DNA of 64,000 bases from Xanthostigma xanthostigma (GCA_963575645.1 OY754475.1:1178001-1242000); one strand, 5' to 3'. Counted from the stretch's first letter, positions 12,303 to 24,810 are shown. Notes: generated by a model from the letters alone, not told the origin. Translations and numbers: made by a program.

Positions 12303-12989
12303 CCCAATAAAAAAAAAGTCGAATTCTAAATGAGAACTTTTCCATAATAAATTTTTACAAAAGGTTATAAGTCGATGATACCAATAAATTATTGTCATAA
12401 AGGCATAAATAAATATTTTTTTTAATATGAATTATTTCAGTACTTTACTTAATGGACTTAACGTTTGAATTTTTTGTACAAAGTTAGGTTAAAAAAAATA
12501 TATTTATGTAAATATCTCTATTTTACATAGTTTTTGCAGTAAATAATAAAAGAAAGAAATTAGAGGTAATAAAAATTAAAATTAAATCATTAATAAGTTT
12601 AAAATTCAGTTAAAATTGTCAAATCTGTCAAAAATAAAAGTTCATAATCGAAAAGTGCTCAGGTTTAATAATTTTTTTTATTGATTAAAAGTCTCCTAAT
12701 TAAATTGGAAAAAATATTAAAATATGCGTAAGACATCGATGCTTTACATAGATAGTTTTCGGAACTGCTGGCATTATTTGGTTATTTGCAAAAAATTAAA
12801 ATGTACCGTTTGCATGCTAGGTTGACATATTTTCCATAAGACTACATGTAAAAGTTTTTTTTAATTTTTAACTTTATAAATCTTCTAATGATTTTGGAAT
12901 TTTTACAGAAAATTTTGCCATAAAAAAATCTATTAAAAAAACTTTATTTCAGACTTTTTTCATTATCTTCGTAAAACGGCTCAACCTCC
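12303..12989 (-). mobile_element. TTAA-target element, copy 1 (one end lost)
   Basis: This is an inverted, diverged copy of the element at 28071-28742. The right end keeps the terminus (GGCTCAACCTCC followed by TTAA at 12990-12993). The left end is replaced by unrelated sequence at about 12303. The interior is very AT-rich and carries no coding. Confidence 0.75.
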
Positions 12990-13068
12990 TTAAGAATCTA
13001 ATGTGACAATACTTACCATACTTATATTTTATCATGTGCATATAGCGTAAGTACTGATTTCTAATTAT

Positions 13069-13252
13069 TTTATTTATCTATTCATTTATTTAATTCCAAA
13101 ATAGTTGTGATACATATATTTTACAAATTTTGAAGTTGGAATAATCCTGCCCAACTTGGCTGAAGCCAGTGCTAGGGCAGGAGAATGGGTTTAGGACGTG
13201 TGTAGAAAAAAATAAAAAAAATAAATAAATAAAAGTATAAAAAATAAAGGTT
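13069..13252 (-). mobile_element. Probable LINE 3' end, copy 1
   Basis: The minus strand ends in a TGGAATTAAATAAATGAATA-type tail, common at LINE 3' ends. The block containing TTGGCTGAAGCCAGTGCTAG is shared with 24338-24539. Minus-strand frames in both copies share SCPSTGFSQ and GQDYSNFKI. Whether this is coding or merely a conserved UTR is unclear. Confidence 0.5.
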
Positions 13253-13680
13253 AAAAATAATAAAGTTGTTGAACATATTTTCAAATTCTATTAGCTAAGT
13301 CGACGTGACTTTAGCAATTCGAAATCTGTCTATAAAACAGTCCCTCAATCGAGTAAGCAATTTCCAAAAGTGCCGTTGCAATGCTCGTGAAGTGTTAAAA
13401 CCCGTTTTACGTATGTATAAAAAAAACAGGCTCCGGCTGTATTGAAAGCAACGCAGGGTTTGACGGTAATAGGTTTGTGAGAAACTGTGTAACGCAGTTT
13501 GATTCCCAAACACAAGTGTCGGGACAGATATGATCCCGGAGAAATGTGTGTATGTTGCCCCCCATCTCCCCCATTTATAATACAGCGAGAGCGTATTCCT
13601 GTTCGTGAATAAAACATAATGTTGCGAGCACAACTCACTGACTGCTCACTTCAGACTGATACTATAGATACGGCTTTGCC
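13253..13680. other. Unique DNA with overlapping short frames
   Basis: Two overlapping minus-strand frames (13295-13633 and 13345-13638) occur. Neither shows a recognisable domain, and I judge them chance frames. Confidence 0.4.
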
Positions 13681-13682
13681 AA

Positions 13683-13986
13683 TAATACCCGCTACGGATC
13701 TAAAGGGTTCGGAAGTAAGTCACAAACAGCGTCGCAAAGGCACATTTTTGAGCCGTTGATGCTCCCACCATCTTCCAGCTACCTGCACGGAACGTGCGCT
13801 CGTCGGTGATTGGCCGTGATCGCTCGTTGCCTTTGTCACTTGTCGCTTTCCTGCTTTAAAGTCGAGTACGCTATTGTCAAGTTGTTAGTTTTGTTGAGTT
13901 GCGAGTTTGTAGTTTTTCAACAGACTGTACAAGCGCAAGCCCGCATTCGTATCTAACTTCCGAGCTTTTTAGATTCGTGGCGCGTA
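13683..13986. mobile_element. TACGCG-TIR MITE, copy 1, left part
   Basis: The segment matches the MITE at 40641-41028 from TAATACCCGCTACGGATCTA onward through GCACGGAACGTGCGCTCGTC to GATTCGTGGCGCGTA. It stops at GGCGCGTA where Helitron copy B starts. The last bases of the MITE right end resume after the Helitron (TTATA at 14571). It lacks the 35-bp hairpin of the other copy. Confidence 0.8.
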
Positions 13987-14570
13987 TCATCATATATATT
14001 AATACGTTAAGGTTAAGATGTTTCCCTCCCTTTATAGAAAAAAACACACAATTTCTTCACATAAATTATATATAATTTTACAGATAATTGCTTGCTCTAC
14101 TGACATCGACAACTAAAAAATTTATTATTGCTTTTGTTTTTGTAAACTAATTAATTAACAGCAATGCTGAGCAACGTCTGCAATCTGACGGCTTTAATTT
14201 TGAAACAACGTCAACATTTCCAACTGTCATCTGACCTTCATATTGTAAATACTGCATACTGCCATCTGACGGCTTTAATATTGAAACAGCGAGCAACGCT
14301 GAACAACGTCACAGCAATACTGCATGATGCCATCTGACGGCTTAGCTCAACGCTTTTGCTACTTGCGCCTCTATATGACAATTTTAGTAAAATATTTCTT
14401 CGATCTGTCATCTGAGCTTCATATTGTAATACAACAAAAAGAAGAACGTTATATAAGCAGTGTGCAAAATTAGAAACGAATTGAATACCTCCAATCATAT
14501 TTAAAAAATAATTTTGTAGTGATAACTATTATACTTTTTTAGTGCGAATAATTCGCACAGGTCACTCTAG
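13987..14570 (+). mobile_element. Non-autonomous Helitron, copy B
   Basis: It starts TCATCATATATATTAATACG after an A and ends CACTCTAG before a T. The terminal hairpin GTGCGAATAATTCGCAC (14542-14558) is perfect. At 584 bp it matches copies A and C along its length, differing by small substitutions and indels. It has landed inside the right terminus of a MITE. Confidence 0.92.
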
Positions 14571-14575
14571 TTATA

Positions 14576-16255
14576 CCTATTTTGTTGCACATATCGTTTG
14601 TGAAAGCTTTTCAAGTGTGTGTCATTTGATTTGAAAAGCTTTCCTTGCAGAAACGAAGCACAGACCGCGCGCCGTGTGTTCTTCGGGACGTGGTGGAAAT
14701 ATATAAGTTGGAATTTATGTCACGTTTAAAACATATTCAGAAACCAGTTGGCAGTTGGCTACCCGTTCCAGTTTATTATCATAATTTGACGTTTATGATA
14801 CAAAGATATACGCGGTCGCTGTCATTTCACGAGAAGAGGAGAGCGTCTCCCGTTGCTCTTACTTGTCCGTCGTCGTTCGGAACAATTTATAAGGAAATTT
14901 CACTCGATCAAAACAGTTGACGAACGGTGCCGATGGATTCATAAACGGCGATTGCAAATTTTACTAGAAGAATAATTCATCGCTTGTTGACATTGCGAAG
15001 CTCGAAAGACAGGGACGCAGCAAAAGCGATTTGTAAAAGACACGTTGGCGCGAGATTGAAGTGAAACTTCTTTTAATTTGTTTTTACGACTCTCATTTTT
15101 TGCAGAGAAATATTCACTCGTAAATTATTAGTCCGTAGCTATGTTTCCTAGAGATGCGTTTTGACGTCGCCGTCTGTCAGCGGAAACTTGCATCCCATAA
15201 AAAGTCGCGGCTAAAGAAGTTTTACTTTGAGAATATTAAAAATCTGCGCACTATTTTCGACTTATAAATTGCATGTGTTAAAAAAAGGTAGAGGGAACTC
15301 GATCTAGCTGTAAAGCCGACCCTGTCTATTGGACTCGAAACTGTTTAACATATTTTTTCATAATAATAGGAGTACATTTACCTACGTGTCGACATATTCA
15401 TAAACGTGTGTATGAAATTTTTACTGGGAAATTCTGAAATTTATTGAGGTGCTATAATGAAATTTGTCAACATTGGGGCTACGAAAAGACTCCGGTCTAT
15501 TATTTTTTAAAGTGTTCCTTTAACTTGCTTTTTATGATTTCACATTTCCGTTTGGCTTTATTCATTCCGATTTAAAACTATCACTCGATACTAAAATTTA
15601 AGTTCAAATGAGTTTTATGAACTACGAGGGAACTAACCAATACTGTGAGTTCCTGATACATAAATTATTAGTAGGTAGCTAACAATACAGCTGATTGTAT
15701 GGCTTTTTCATAATTTTCGCTTCCATAACAAATCACTCTCCAGTTGAAATTTGGGGATGGGGGTTTCCCCAAATTTTTGCTGCGTCATAAAGATATTATT
15801 TCTATCTGATTTTAAATTTCACAAAAAAGGACACAAGTTTCGATTAAAATGCGTTTATAGAAAATATTTTTAGGACAGTTTTTCATCGGAATTTCAATGT
15901 TTTCTGTTATAATTGCGTTTTTATGTACGAATATTTATATCAAGAAAACTGATTTACCGGCACAATTTTTCATTTTTTACCAGACAAGACATTTTCCACG
16001 CGAGTTTTGCTTATGTAACTACATTTTGCATATAAAATGTAACAAGTTATGTAAAACAGTGAATAATTTATTAGCAATTTTTCTTTCTTTTTTATTTTTC
16101 TTCTCAGATATTTTGGTGCGTGATACGCTATTCATTTTTTTTAGAAGCGGTGTCAGTTTAAAAATTGAATTGCATAACTTTAATCGTCGATAACTTTCCA
16201 ATATTGTTTGAGAACTTAATCTATTCGATGACCAGCGGCGTAATTATTTTCTTCA
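14576..16255. other. Non-coding DNA without a recognised feature
   Basis: Frames at 14645-14920 and 15897-16193 are unsupported by motif or splice context. A direct repeat TAAATTATTAGT followed by GTAGCTA occurs at about 15121 and 15662. The stretch 15154-15200 (GTCGCCGTCTGTCAG) has a relative near 23800. Confidence 0.4.
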
Positions 16256-16257
16256 AA

Positions 16258-16454
16258 TCTTTGATTAACGTCTGATTAGAAGGTTAAAGCGAATATTTTT
16301 AAATACGAATTAGAAATTAATTATTAATTATTTTTATATTTTTTAGATTAGTTCTGAAGAAGGTCCAAATCCGGACCGAAAAGTCAATGTATTAATTATT
16401 ATTTTTTGTTAATATATTTGTCTGAAAAATTTGGTCGATAATTTTATTTATTGA
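16258..16454. mobile_element. Penelope-like terminal repeat remnant
   Basis: It starts with TTTGATTAACGTCTGATTAG, passes the hammerhead-like core and ends with the TGGTCGATAATTTTATTTAT phrase seen at 10110-10140. It is a solo, internally deleted copy without coding. Confidence 0.6.
16354..16385 (+). ncRNA. Hammerhead-like core
   Basis: CTGAAGA is followed by the perfect stem GGTCC/GGACC and then GAAAAGTC. Compensatory differences relative to the 10036 copy (GATCC/GGATC) preserve the stem. GAAAC has become GAAAA, which would weaken the short stem III. Confidence 0.45.
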
Positions 16455-17130
16455 GTAATTATTTTCTGTTATATTAAATAGTGATCAATGAGATATTTTA
16501 AATGCATTGACATGACGCGATTTTTTCGCGAAAGTCGTGTCGGACTAACAAACGTGCCGGATTGAAGAATGTTATCGGTGTATAGGCAGTCGGAAAATAT
16601 CAAATAGAGACTTTATGATCGTTTAATTTTAAAAGACTTTATTTTCACAACAAAACCCGCTTTTTATCCGAGAAAGAGAGAGAGAGAGAGAGGATGGCAA
16701 GTAATGGAGTTATTAAAAGATCAAAGATGTTTTACTTGAAATCTCCTGACTTAGGAAGCTTGTTAACATAATACAGAATGATGTGGCAAATTAAATAACA
16801 ATCAGTGGTGATGTTCGGTTGTTATACTATAATACGACGATGGTACTAACAATGAAAACAAACAAACAAACAAACGACATACTATTACAAGAGATAGATA
16901 GAGAGAGAAAGAGCGCACAATAACAATATTATGCTAATTCATTTGTTAGCAGTGACGTTGATCTTTTGTTAATCCTATTACGGGTTGTTTCTCTATTCGG
17001 TGTTACGACGCCCTCTACACAACTGGCACGACATCAGCCCTGTTTACATTGGCAACATGGAACGCGTATCAAAAAAACCGCAAGTATATAAATTAATCGG
17101 GTACGCCTATGGAAAAACAATCAAATTGCC
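16455..17130. other. Non-coding DNA with microsatellites
   Basis: (GA)n at about 16671-16692 and (AAAC)n at about 16858-16875. No gene is supported. Confidence 0.5.
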
Positions 17131-17184
17131 TGGAACCAAAGTCACGTATCCGTCGGTGGCCACGTAAAAGGCGTCGCCTTCGAG
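17131..17184 (-). other. Coding-like fragment related to 2391-2447
   Basis: The minus-strand peptide PEAQLEGDAFYVATDGYV continues TLVPGNLIVFP to a stop near 17109. A stop precedes it in frame, so only about 30 codons are open. A CCAG just before the block could be a splice acceptor but lacks a pyrimidine tract. Product unknown. Confidence 0.3.
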
Positions 17185-17325
17185 TTGTGCTTCTGGTTAT
17201 TTATTTATTCTTGTGCTTTAGCCACGGATAAACTATGGCAATATATTTTTTTTACCCGTTTTTTTTTAAATGTCCTCGTTTTTGTAGGATCTTGCCCCAA
17301 CTTTCGAAAATTAAGTATATAGGAG

Positions 17326-17450
17326 TTATAATAATAATAATGCGTTTTACGTACGTTTCTCGTCATAACAGACGCCATTTGCACCATTACTATTTTCCAT
17401 CTATCACACTTTTTGTTATTTTCTACATTTTTAAACTTCCACTTTAGGAC
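17326..17450. repeat. Dispersed repeat, copy 1
   Basis: About 125 bp match 36074-36203, including ATAATAATGCGTTT, GTCATAACAGACGCC and GCACCATTACTATTTT. The family is not recognised and no coding is convincing. Confidence 0.6.
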
Positions 17451-17732
17451 ATTATAGGATAAGGTAGGCAATTGAGCACAGGAGTTTGACAGGTAATCGG
17501 CCATGGCCTTGAATAAGGAACCATCTCGATATTTACCTGGAATTATTGAAGGGAAACCATCGAAAACCCTCAACAAGATGGCCGGTACAGGAATTACAGT
17601 GTGCCCGACGAGAGGCAGCAGGAAAAAGTCCCAGCCACATCTGCCGTCGCCGGGATTCGAATAAGATATAGGAACCCTAGTTGAAGGAAATAAGCAAGAC
17701 GTGTTTAAACAGATATCATTGACTCTGTAAAT
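17451..17732. other. Unique DNA, no gene
   Basis: The 123-codon minus-strand frame covering 17205-17576 overlaps the dispersed repeat and shows no recognisable domain. Confidence 0.4.
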
Positions 17733-18585
17733 GTTACCGTAAAAACCCGTTTTTAGTTAGAACGCGTATTTATTAGTTAAAACTAGTTTTCACTAAACGC
17801 CCTCGTTAAAACTAGAATTTACTGTTGGTAAAAATGAATATCAAGTTAAAACTAGTTTTAACTAGTCAAAACGCGTTTTAACGGCACCAAGCAGTTAAAA
17901 CTGATTCCACTCAAAATGCCACGATAGTTTGCCCTGCAATAACAAGTAAAGACCAATAAAACTGTAATTAAAATTGCCAATATGGCTGTTTGATCTTCAT
18001 AAGGAAAAATGTTCTTTTACTATGTTATGTTACTAACTTTAAATATTAAATTTGTTTGGGATGTTTCAATTCGTAAATAGTTAAATAAATATTGTATTAA
18101 ATAATATGTTGTCATATAATGTTTCTTTTTCAAATGACTAAGAGGAGTACTAATTGTTTTTGTTCGCTATTAATGTCTTTGTTAAATGTGTAAGACTTTA
18201 ATAAAAGTTGCCAATATGGATGTTTGATCTCCATAAGGAAGCTGGAAGAATGATATTTTTATATTACTAATTAATATCAACGTTGTTCAGATGTTACTAT
18301 TCACAAATGTTCTCAATAAATATTTTAATAAATAATATGTAATAATGTTTATTTTTTAATCAAGCCTTCATTCTATTAAATAAATCCTCTGAAACACAAT
18401 TTTCTAGTTACTACTAGTTTTGTCTAACGCTCACAGTTAAAACTAGTTTTACCTAAAAATCAATCTTCTAAATCAGTAAATTCTAGTTGTTACTATGAAA
18501 TTCTAGTTTTAACGAGGGCGTTTAGTGAAAACTAGTTTTAACTAGTAAATACGCGCTCTAACTAAAAACGGGTTTTAACGGTAAC
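17733..18585. mobile_element. TIR element packed with AAAACTAGTTTT motifs
   Basis: The termini are GTTACCGTAAAAACCCGTTT and the reverse complement of GTTACCGTTAAAACCCGTTT. The inverted arms are about 90-100 bp. Both arms hold several copies of the palindrome AAAACTAGTTTT or its extension TTTTAACTAGT. The interior contains a diverged direct duplication of about 240 bp, marked by TTGCCAATATGG at about 17972 and 18208. The dinucleotide AT flanks both ends. No transposase is encoded and I cannot assign a superfamily. Confidence 0.75.
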
Positions 18586-18587
18586 AT

Positions 18588-19720
18588 GAACATTGATTTC
18601 TGTTGAATTTTTGAGAAAGAACTATCGAACGAGAACAAAGTTTGCGGTGTAAACGCGAACTGCGAAGACGTGCCCCGCTTAGGCCTGAATTGCGAGCCTG
18701 TTATACGTACGTGCGTGCATAACCAACTCGGTAGGACGACCCGACTTCGGAGCCTACAGAAAATGAAAGTTTACACGTTACGCAAGAAAAATAATCCTCG
18801 ACGGCATCGTCAAGTGAGGCCACTAACAAAATATTCTGTTTTTGACGATGTTTCCTGAGAAAATAACTATGTCGTCGCTTCTACTGTTTCGATTGCACAA
18901 TAAACGTAATTGCAATAGCAATAAAACGGCGGTAATAATCGCACGTTTTGATTTTATTGTGAAAATCGTTCGAAATGATTCGATTCAACCGTTCACTCTT
19001 GGATAACAATAGATTGTTGTCTTATATTTTGCTCCATTAACGTCTTCATAACGGACCAACATCGGTTGACACGCTTTATATATGACGTTAGTATCACAGC
19101 GAGCCATGGAAATAAATGTATCACCGTCAGCTGTCTGTTCGCTGTCATCTCTTTCACAGCCCGCTTGGATAGATGTGCTGGCGCTATTCATTTTTTCTCA
19201 TCGCCCCCCCGCGTCTGGACTTTGTTTTGTGTTTAGTTGAAAACAATATTATAACGATCTCGAGGCAGTTAATTAATTGAAAATGTCGTTGCTTATTATC
19301 TTTTAATGCTTTTGCGAATGAATAATAAAGCTGTCATCAAGTCTGAAGTTATTTGAGTCAGACAATAATATTATAAAGATCTTGCAGATGACGACTATAA
19401 AATATTCCAAATTTACAAGAGACCAACATAATTAATTAAACAAGAAGGAAGAGCTGGTCTAGTATGACCGTGTCGGTGCGTTTTTTTTAAGTGACTTCTA
19501 GATCTTAAATTTATCATCGCGACGTCGAATCATCTGGGAATTTTATTATCGCATTTAGAATTTTAGTACCAATCGACAAGGCACACATATTATACAGTTT
19601 ATATATTTTTATGATGCTTCTACAGGTTCTTAAAACATATTAAATATATAATTTTGGAAAATGTTCCGCGCGTCTTCTCGGTTTTTAAGCTCCAACGCAT
19701 CTATTTCTTCAGTGTTCCTC
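18588..19720. other. Non-coding DNA, no gene recognised
   Basis: Short frames at 18670-18858 and 18985-19191 have no recognisable domain or splice context. Confidence 0.4.
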
Positions 19721-19728
19721 CTTCAGGA

Positions 19729-20398
19729 CAGTGCCGGATTAATCATTAGGCAGAGTAAAAAAAACTTTTCATTGAACTAAAATTTTATTTGAAAATTTGT
19801 ATGAAATTTCCCAACAAAAATATTATTTTCTTTCGATTGAAGGAGATTTATTTGGTTGAGGAACAATTGAAAATAAGCTTTACCAGTGTATCGCTTGTGG
19901 CCAACGTTTCGAAAAATATATTTTCATCAACAGGGCCTCAATGCCTTAATGATGAAAATATATTTTTGAAACGTTGGCTACAAGAGATACACTGGTAAAG
20001 CTTATTTTCAATTGTTCCTCAACCAAATAAATCTCCTTCAATACATATTTTGGAACAAAACTTCTACTAACAATTATTTTCTTTCGTTGTTTATTGTGAT
20101 TTATTGCATTTAACAAGATAAAATTTAGAATAACTACGTCACGTCTCATTTCTCTTTCCTGACCCATCAAAAAATCTGGATCATCAATTATCAATAACCT
20201 ATTCATTAAGGCCATTTCAATAAAGAGTCAGGTAAGGCGATGCTGCAGCATCTAGTCAAAGTAATCATATTGTTACAATATCACATAAGACATTGAAGTA
20301 ACAGGATGCCTGGAGCCGATCATCTAGAAGTTACTAACATCCCTTCATCAACTTGAAAAGACCTGATTGCATTGCCGGACAAGGTTAATCCGGCCCTG
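19729..20398. mobile_element. hAT-type element with perfect 8-bp duplication
   Basis: The element runs from CAGTGCCGGATTAATC to GTTAATCCGGCCCTG. The 8-mer CTTCAGGA is repeated exactly at 19721-19728 and 20399-20406. An 8-bp duplication with a CAG-initial TIR is diagnostic of hAT elements. Its 670 bp encode no transposase. The left half holds a long palindrome (about 19836-20043). Confidence 0.9.
19836..20043. repeat. Palindrome inside hAT, with hammerhead-like motif
   Basis: The arms of about 90 bp (from TGAAGGAGATTTATTTGG to its inverse) meet at a short centre of about 25 bp. The inner parts read GATGAAAATATATTTTTGAA followed by ACGTTGG on the plus strand. This resembles a hammerhead core with A in place of C in CTGATGA. 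It looks like an unrelated Penelope-type terminal repeat pair. Whether it was carried by the hAT or inserted into it is not clear. Confidence 0.5.
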
Positions 20399-20406
20399 CT
20401 TCAGGA

Positions 20407-21425
20407 TCGTTTCCCATACCTTAAATTCCGTTCTTCTCTATTTCTCAAATTTTCGTGCTGACTTTTGTTAGTCTTCGTTCTCCAAATCTCATTCCCAAAC
20501 CATCCAAACTTTTCCGCATCGCTCCAAATGGCGTCTAGGCTTTTCTCTCTCTGTAAACACATACTTTCATAATTTTCTTAGTGATCTTTCATTGAGAAAA
20601 TGATAGTAGATCAGTAGATTATAGACGCTCAACAACTAAATTCATCAAAATAAGAAAGAATAAAATATAACGGCGAAATTGTAATTTTGCGGCATTTCTA
20701 GACTCGAGTTGATACGAAGTTTACAAAAACGTTTTTATCGAGAACGCGTCATTTTGAGCTGACGCCGATTATACGTGTGTGCGGAATGGATATAAATGGA
20801 AGTAAGAGAAAAAAAAAACATCCCAAAGCTGAAGCAATTCACGAGTGCCGGAGAGAGCTTCATCTGAATGAACTCAAGTGGTGCGCCTCTCTCGTGTTCA
20901 GAAAGCACATTACAACACAACGCACAAGGCTTTAAGAAGATTAAAATGTTGAGAGGCTCTGTACACAAACGGAGTATTAGAGAATTAATATTAAAAGTCG
21001 CTTTTGTGACGTTGAGTTGGAATTAAATTATCCCTTAGGTAAAAGAGAAACATTCCAATTCTGGCTGAAAATGTACAGTGGTATACCTTTAAACTGAACA
21101 GATATATTATCTAAAAATAATTTAAATAATTATTTTTTGACGTGATAACGTCTTATAAATTGATGAAACACCAATCTTATAAATTGATGAAACACCGGCT
21201 GCATGTATGAATTAGTGTCACGTTCCGAAATCTGTCCCGTTTCGAAATGTGTCACGTTCCGCCTGATTTAAATATGATATTCGAGCGGCAGATATCATCA
21301 ACCGATTGAGATGAAAATTTGTTTACACGTTTAGTTTGAATGACAATGCATGGTTAGCTGTGTGACGTCACTCTAAATCCAATATGGCGGACTTCTAAAG
21401 ATGGCGGACTAATTTTTTTTTTCAA
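20407..21425. other. Non-coding DNA with a short tandem duplication
   Basis: A unit of about 26 bp with CTTATAAATTGATGAAACACC is repeated in tandem at about 21150-21196. The dispersed motif GATTATAGACGCTCAACAAC lies at 20617-20636. No gene is supported. Confidence 0.5.
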
Positions 21426-21681
21426 GTCTTTGATTAACGTCTGATTAGAGTTCTTCAATAAATAAAATTATCGACCAAGTTTTCAGACAAATTATTTTTT
21501 TCAATTTTGATTTAAAGCGAATTTTTTTCAAATACCAATTAGAAACTAATTATTAATCAATTTTTATATTTTTTAGATCAGTTCTGAAGAAAATCCAAAT
21601 CCGGATCGAAACGTTAATTGTTATTTTTTGTTAATATATTATATTTGTTTGAAAAATTGGTCGACAATTTTATTTATTGAA
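21425..21681. mobile_element. Penelope-like terminal repeat remnant
   Basis: It begins CTTTGATTAACGTCTGATTA and GAGTTCTTCAATAAATAAAA, then the inverted GTCGACCAA phrase. After the ribozyme-like core it ends with TTGGTCGACAATTTTATTTA. Partial inverted copies face each other, as at 9.7-10.1 kb, with the intervening part deleted. Confidence 0.65.
21584..21615 (+). ncRNA. Hammerhead-like core
   Basis: CTGAAGA is followed by a hairpin whose arms, AATCC and GGATC, pair less well than in other copies, then GAAACGTT. Probably decayed. Confidence 0.4.
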
Positions 21682-23058
21682 TTATTTTTTTTTATTAAAA
21701 AAGAACTCGCCTGTAACAGACGGACGGACACCAAAGTGATTTCATATAAGTGTTCAGTTTTTACACCCAACACTAAAAATTAAAAAAAATTGCTACTTAC
21801 GTCAATCAAAACTGTTTTCTACGTATTTGAAGTGGAAGGAACAAGTATTTTTTGTTATTCAGTTCCTAAGAGATCCTCGGCTACTGATAACAAAAAAGCA
21901 CTGTCTGATGTTTTTATTTGCTTGTTTTCTTAACGTCGTATGGATTTTTTTTTAAATTACGATCAGCATCGGTGTGGCTTCAGGGAATACGGACTTTTCC
22001 TGGTGGACTGCCGATCCGGATTTTTTTCTTGTTATACGGTCTCTTAGAGGCGTTTGACAATTTTCCCTGATCACAATTAGCAAAAAAAGCTTAGTGGGTG
22101 TAGTAATTCCAGTGTTTAAACTGTAGTTTAGTAATATTCCATATGGATTTTGTGTTTTAAGGCGGCTCTTATTTATCGGGATGCTTATCTCTGTGTATAT
22201 TGTTACGTCATCGGTCGTTGATAAAAGGGTTTGTTTTAATCAAATAAGTTTCTATCCATATGGTACACCGTATGCGTGTATATAACGCATGTACCTTCGT
22301 GAAACAAACCAATAAAATAAATTTGTTTTTAAATGGCCTACCTTCTGCCACGAATGGATCAAACAAAATAATTACAATGATGGAATCCTTTGTTCCGTTC
22401 TAACCGCAAAGAACAAATTTAAATATTTCACAAGCCCCCAATTTCTATAGCTCTTAATCTGTTACAGCTGGATTTTCATTCTGTTAATTAAAAAAAAAAA
22501 AATGCTTATTGGTTTTTGAACTTTCGTTCAAGATGGTTTCTACACAAATACGTTCTTAGAAAATGTTGACGCTTTTCTTGTCGTTCGACTTCAGGATGAA
22601 AAGTTTCAGATTTATTAGAGTGTAAATTCTGAAAGGTTCGATTTGTTGATTCGAAAGCTTTTTGAAACGATAATAATTGATGATGTAAAAGCCGAAATAA
22701 ATCAGCTAAAGTGTATTTATAGAGCTTTATAACAAAAGCTACTGCGTCTGTGAAGACGCATATAGACCATCAACTGTCACTGTGTGCGTGCGTCGTCTAT
22801 TGTTTTCCTCTCTGGCCGATGCGTGCTTGTTTCAATGGAATCCATTTAACACAATCTTATCTACGTCAAAGGACGTAGGTGGCTGGGAATCTTCTTACAG
22901 AGTTCCTTACCTCGGTAACGCTGCACCGGCATTCTTTTGTCTTTGCCACTAGGGACGCCCAATTAGTTACAAACTCGTCTTACGGTCGGTTTGTTTTTTG
23001 AAATTCAGAGCTTTTACTATTTACGTTTTTTGAAACAGCTTCTGATTGGGTGTGTGAA
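21682..23058. other. Non-coding DNA, no gene recognised
   Basis: I see no exon with splice context and no known repeat. A poly-A run occurs near 22490. Confidence 0.4.
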
Positions 23059-23642
23059 TCATCATATATATTAATAAGTTAAGGTTAAGATGTTTGCCTC
23101 CCTTTTTAGAAAAAACCACACAATTTCTCCACATAAATTATATATCATTTTACAGATAATTGCTTGCTCTACTGACATCGACAACTAAAAAATTTATTAT
23201 TGCTTATGTTTTTGTAAATTAATTAATTAACAGCAACGCTGAACAGCGTCTGCCATCTGACGGCTTTAATTTTGAAACAACGTCAACACTTCGATCTGTC
23301 ATCTGACCTTCATATTGTAAATACTGCACATTGCCATCTGACGGCTTTAACTTTGAAACAGCGAGCAACGCTGAACAACGTCACAGCAATGCTGCATGAT
23401 GCCATCTGACGGCTTAGCTCAACGCTTTTGCTACTTGCGCCTCTATATGACAATTTTAGTAAAATATTTCTTCGATCTGTCATCTGAGCTTAATATTGTA
23501 ATACAACAAAAAGAAGAACGTTATAAGCAGTGTGCAAAATTAGAAACGAATTGAATACCTGCAATCATATTTAAAAAATAATTTTTTAAAGTGATAATTA
23601 TTATACTTATTTAGTGCGTATAATTCGCACAGGTCACGCTAG
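23059..23642 (+). mobile_element. Non-autonomous Helitron, copy C
   Basis: It starts TCATCATATATATTAATAAG after an A and ends GGTCACGCTAG before a T. The terminal hairpin (23614-23630) carries one mismatch, GTGCGTATAATTCGCAC. At 584 bp it equals copy B in length. Confidence 0.92.
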
Positions 23643-24337
23643 TATTTATTTTATTTTTTATAAGAACTCGCCAATGTCGTAAATGACAAAAGACTTCTAA
23701 CACCTCAGTTAAAATGTGTTTAGGCCAATCACAAAATTGGTTTGCGTCCGTACTGTTTCACCTTTCGTTCAAGATGGTTTCGACAGGCGCGTTTCGATGC
23801 CGCCATCTGTCAGTCGATGCCTTTAACAGACTTTACTGAACGTAAAAAAAAATTTCGGTAGCTTTACTAACGTATTTAGTTCGATAGCTAACTGGATCCG
23901 TGGTCTTCGGGGGACGCACACAATTTTACCAGCGCCCGCGGGACCGTGGGACGCGGGGGCGTCGCATAACATAGTGCGGGCGTCTGTTCGCGACACGCTG
24001 CGATCCGAGCTATATAGCTCCGGGAACAAACAGCTAAGAATCCGACAACACAGCTGGTGCGACAACAATGGACGTCGAGAGCGCTTTGTTTTGTTTTGTA
24101 ACGCGTCTGTTACACTCGCGATAACTTATTTAATTTCCTCATCGATTGTTGTGAGTGGCCAATGTCCGCTACGTGGGCAGATTATCGACAACCCCCTGTT
24201 CTGTCGAAATAAAGCCACTGATTTGTCGTTAATTCTGTTGAACATATTGTGTAAGGCTATTTCTGTGAGACGCGATTACGACGCTATCGCAACGCTGCGA
24301 CCTTTTGTAGAACTTCTCTCACCAGAGATAGTGATAT
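23643..24337. other. CpG-rich stretch with a doubtful open frame
   Basis: The part 23890-24120 is far richer in CpG than its surroundings (for example GCGCCCGCGGGACC). It contains open frames on both strands, the longest on the plus strand at 23974-24471. That frame ends inside the LINE-like repeat at 24338 and has no recognisable domain, so I do not call a gene. The stretch could be a promoter-like or unmethylated patch. Confidence 0.35.
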
Positions 24338-24539
24338 ATTTATTTATTTATTTTTTATTTATTTATTTAATTCCAAAAATATTTGTGATACATTTGTTTT
24401 ACAATTTTAAAGTTGGAATAATCCTGCCCAAGTTGGCTGAAGCCAGTGCTAGGGCAGGAGTATGGTTTTAGGACGTGTAGAAAATATAAAAAAAAAAATA
24501 AATAAAAGTATAAAATAAAGATACATAAAAAATAAAGGT
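24338..24539 (-). mobile_element. Probable LINE 3' end, copy 2
   Basis: Related to 13069-13252 along its length. The plus strand opens with a TTTATTTATTTAATTCCAAA run, the inverse of a LINE tail. The core AGTTGGCTGAAGCCAGTGCT is shared. Confidence 0.5.
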
Positions 24540-24573
24540 CGTTTAATAAAAAAGACATTTTGACAGCTTGTTT

Positions 24574-24808
24574 GCGACCTTTGGTCGCTTGAATGCCTGA
24601 ACCGATTTGAATTAAACTTTTAATCTACAATGCACATCCCTCATCCGGTTACGCTACCCGACCCGGCTTCGCCCGGATGCAGTCGATTTCAGACTTAAAA
24701 ATGCCGGTATAAATTATTAGGCATATATATAAATACCTTAATTGTTTTTTTTTATTCATCTACTCAATCCGGTTTGCATCCGGACGAAACCGGGCCGGAC
24801 AGCTAGTA
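24574..24808 (-). mobile_element. RTE-type fragments
   Basis: The stretch holds CGACCCGGCTTCGCCCGGAT and, at the end, GGACGAAACCGGGCCGGAC followed by AGCTAGTA. These are the inverted form of the GC-rich head seen at 52478. At least two overlapping or tandem partial copies seem present. There is no coding. Confidence 0.5.
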
Positions 24809-24810
24809 AA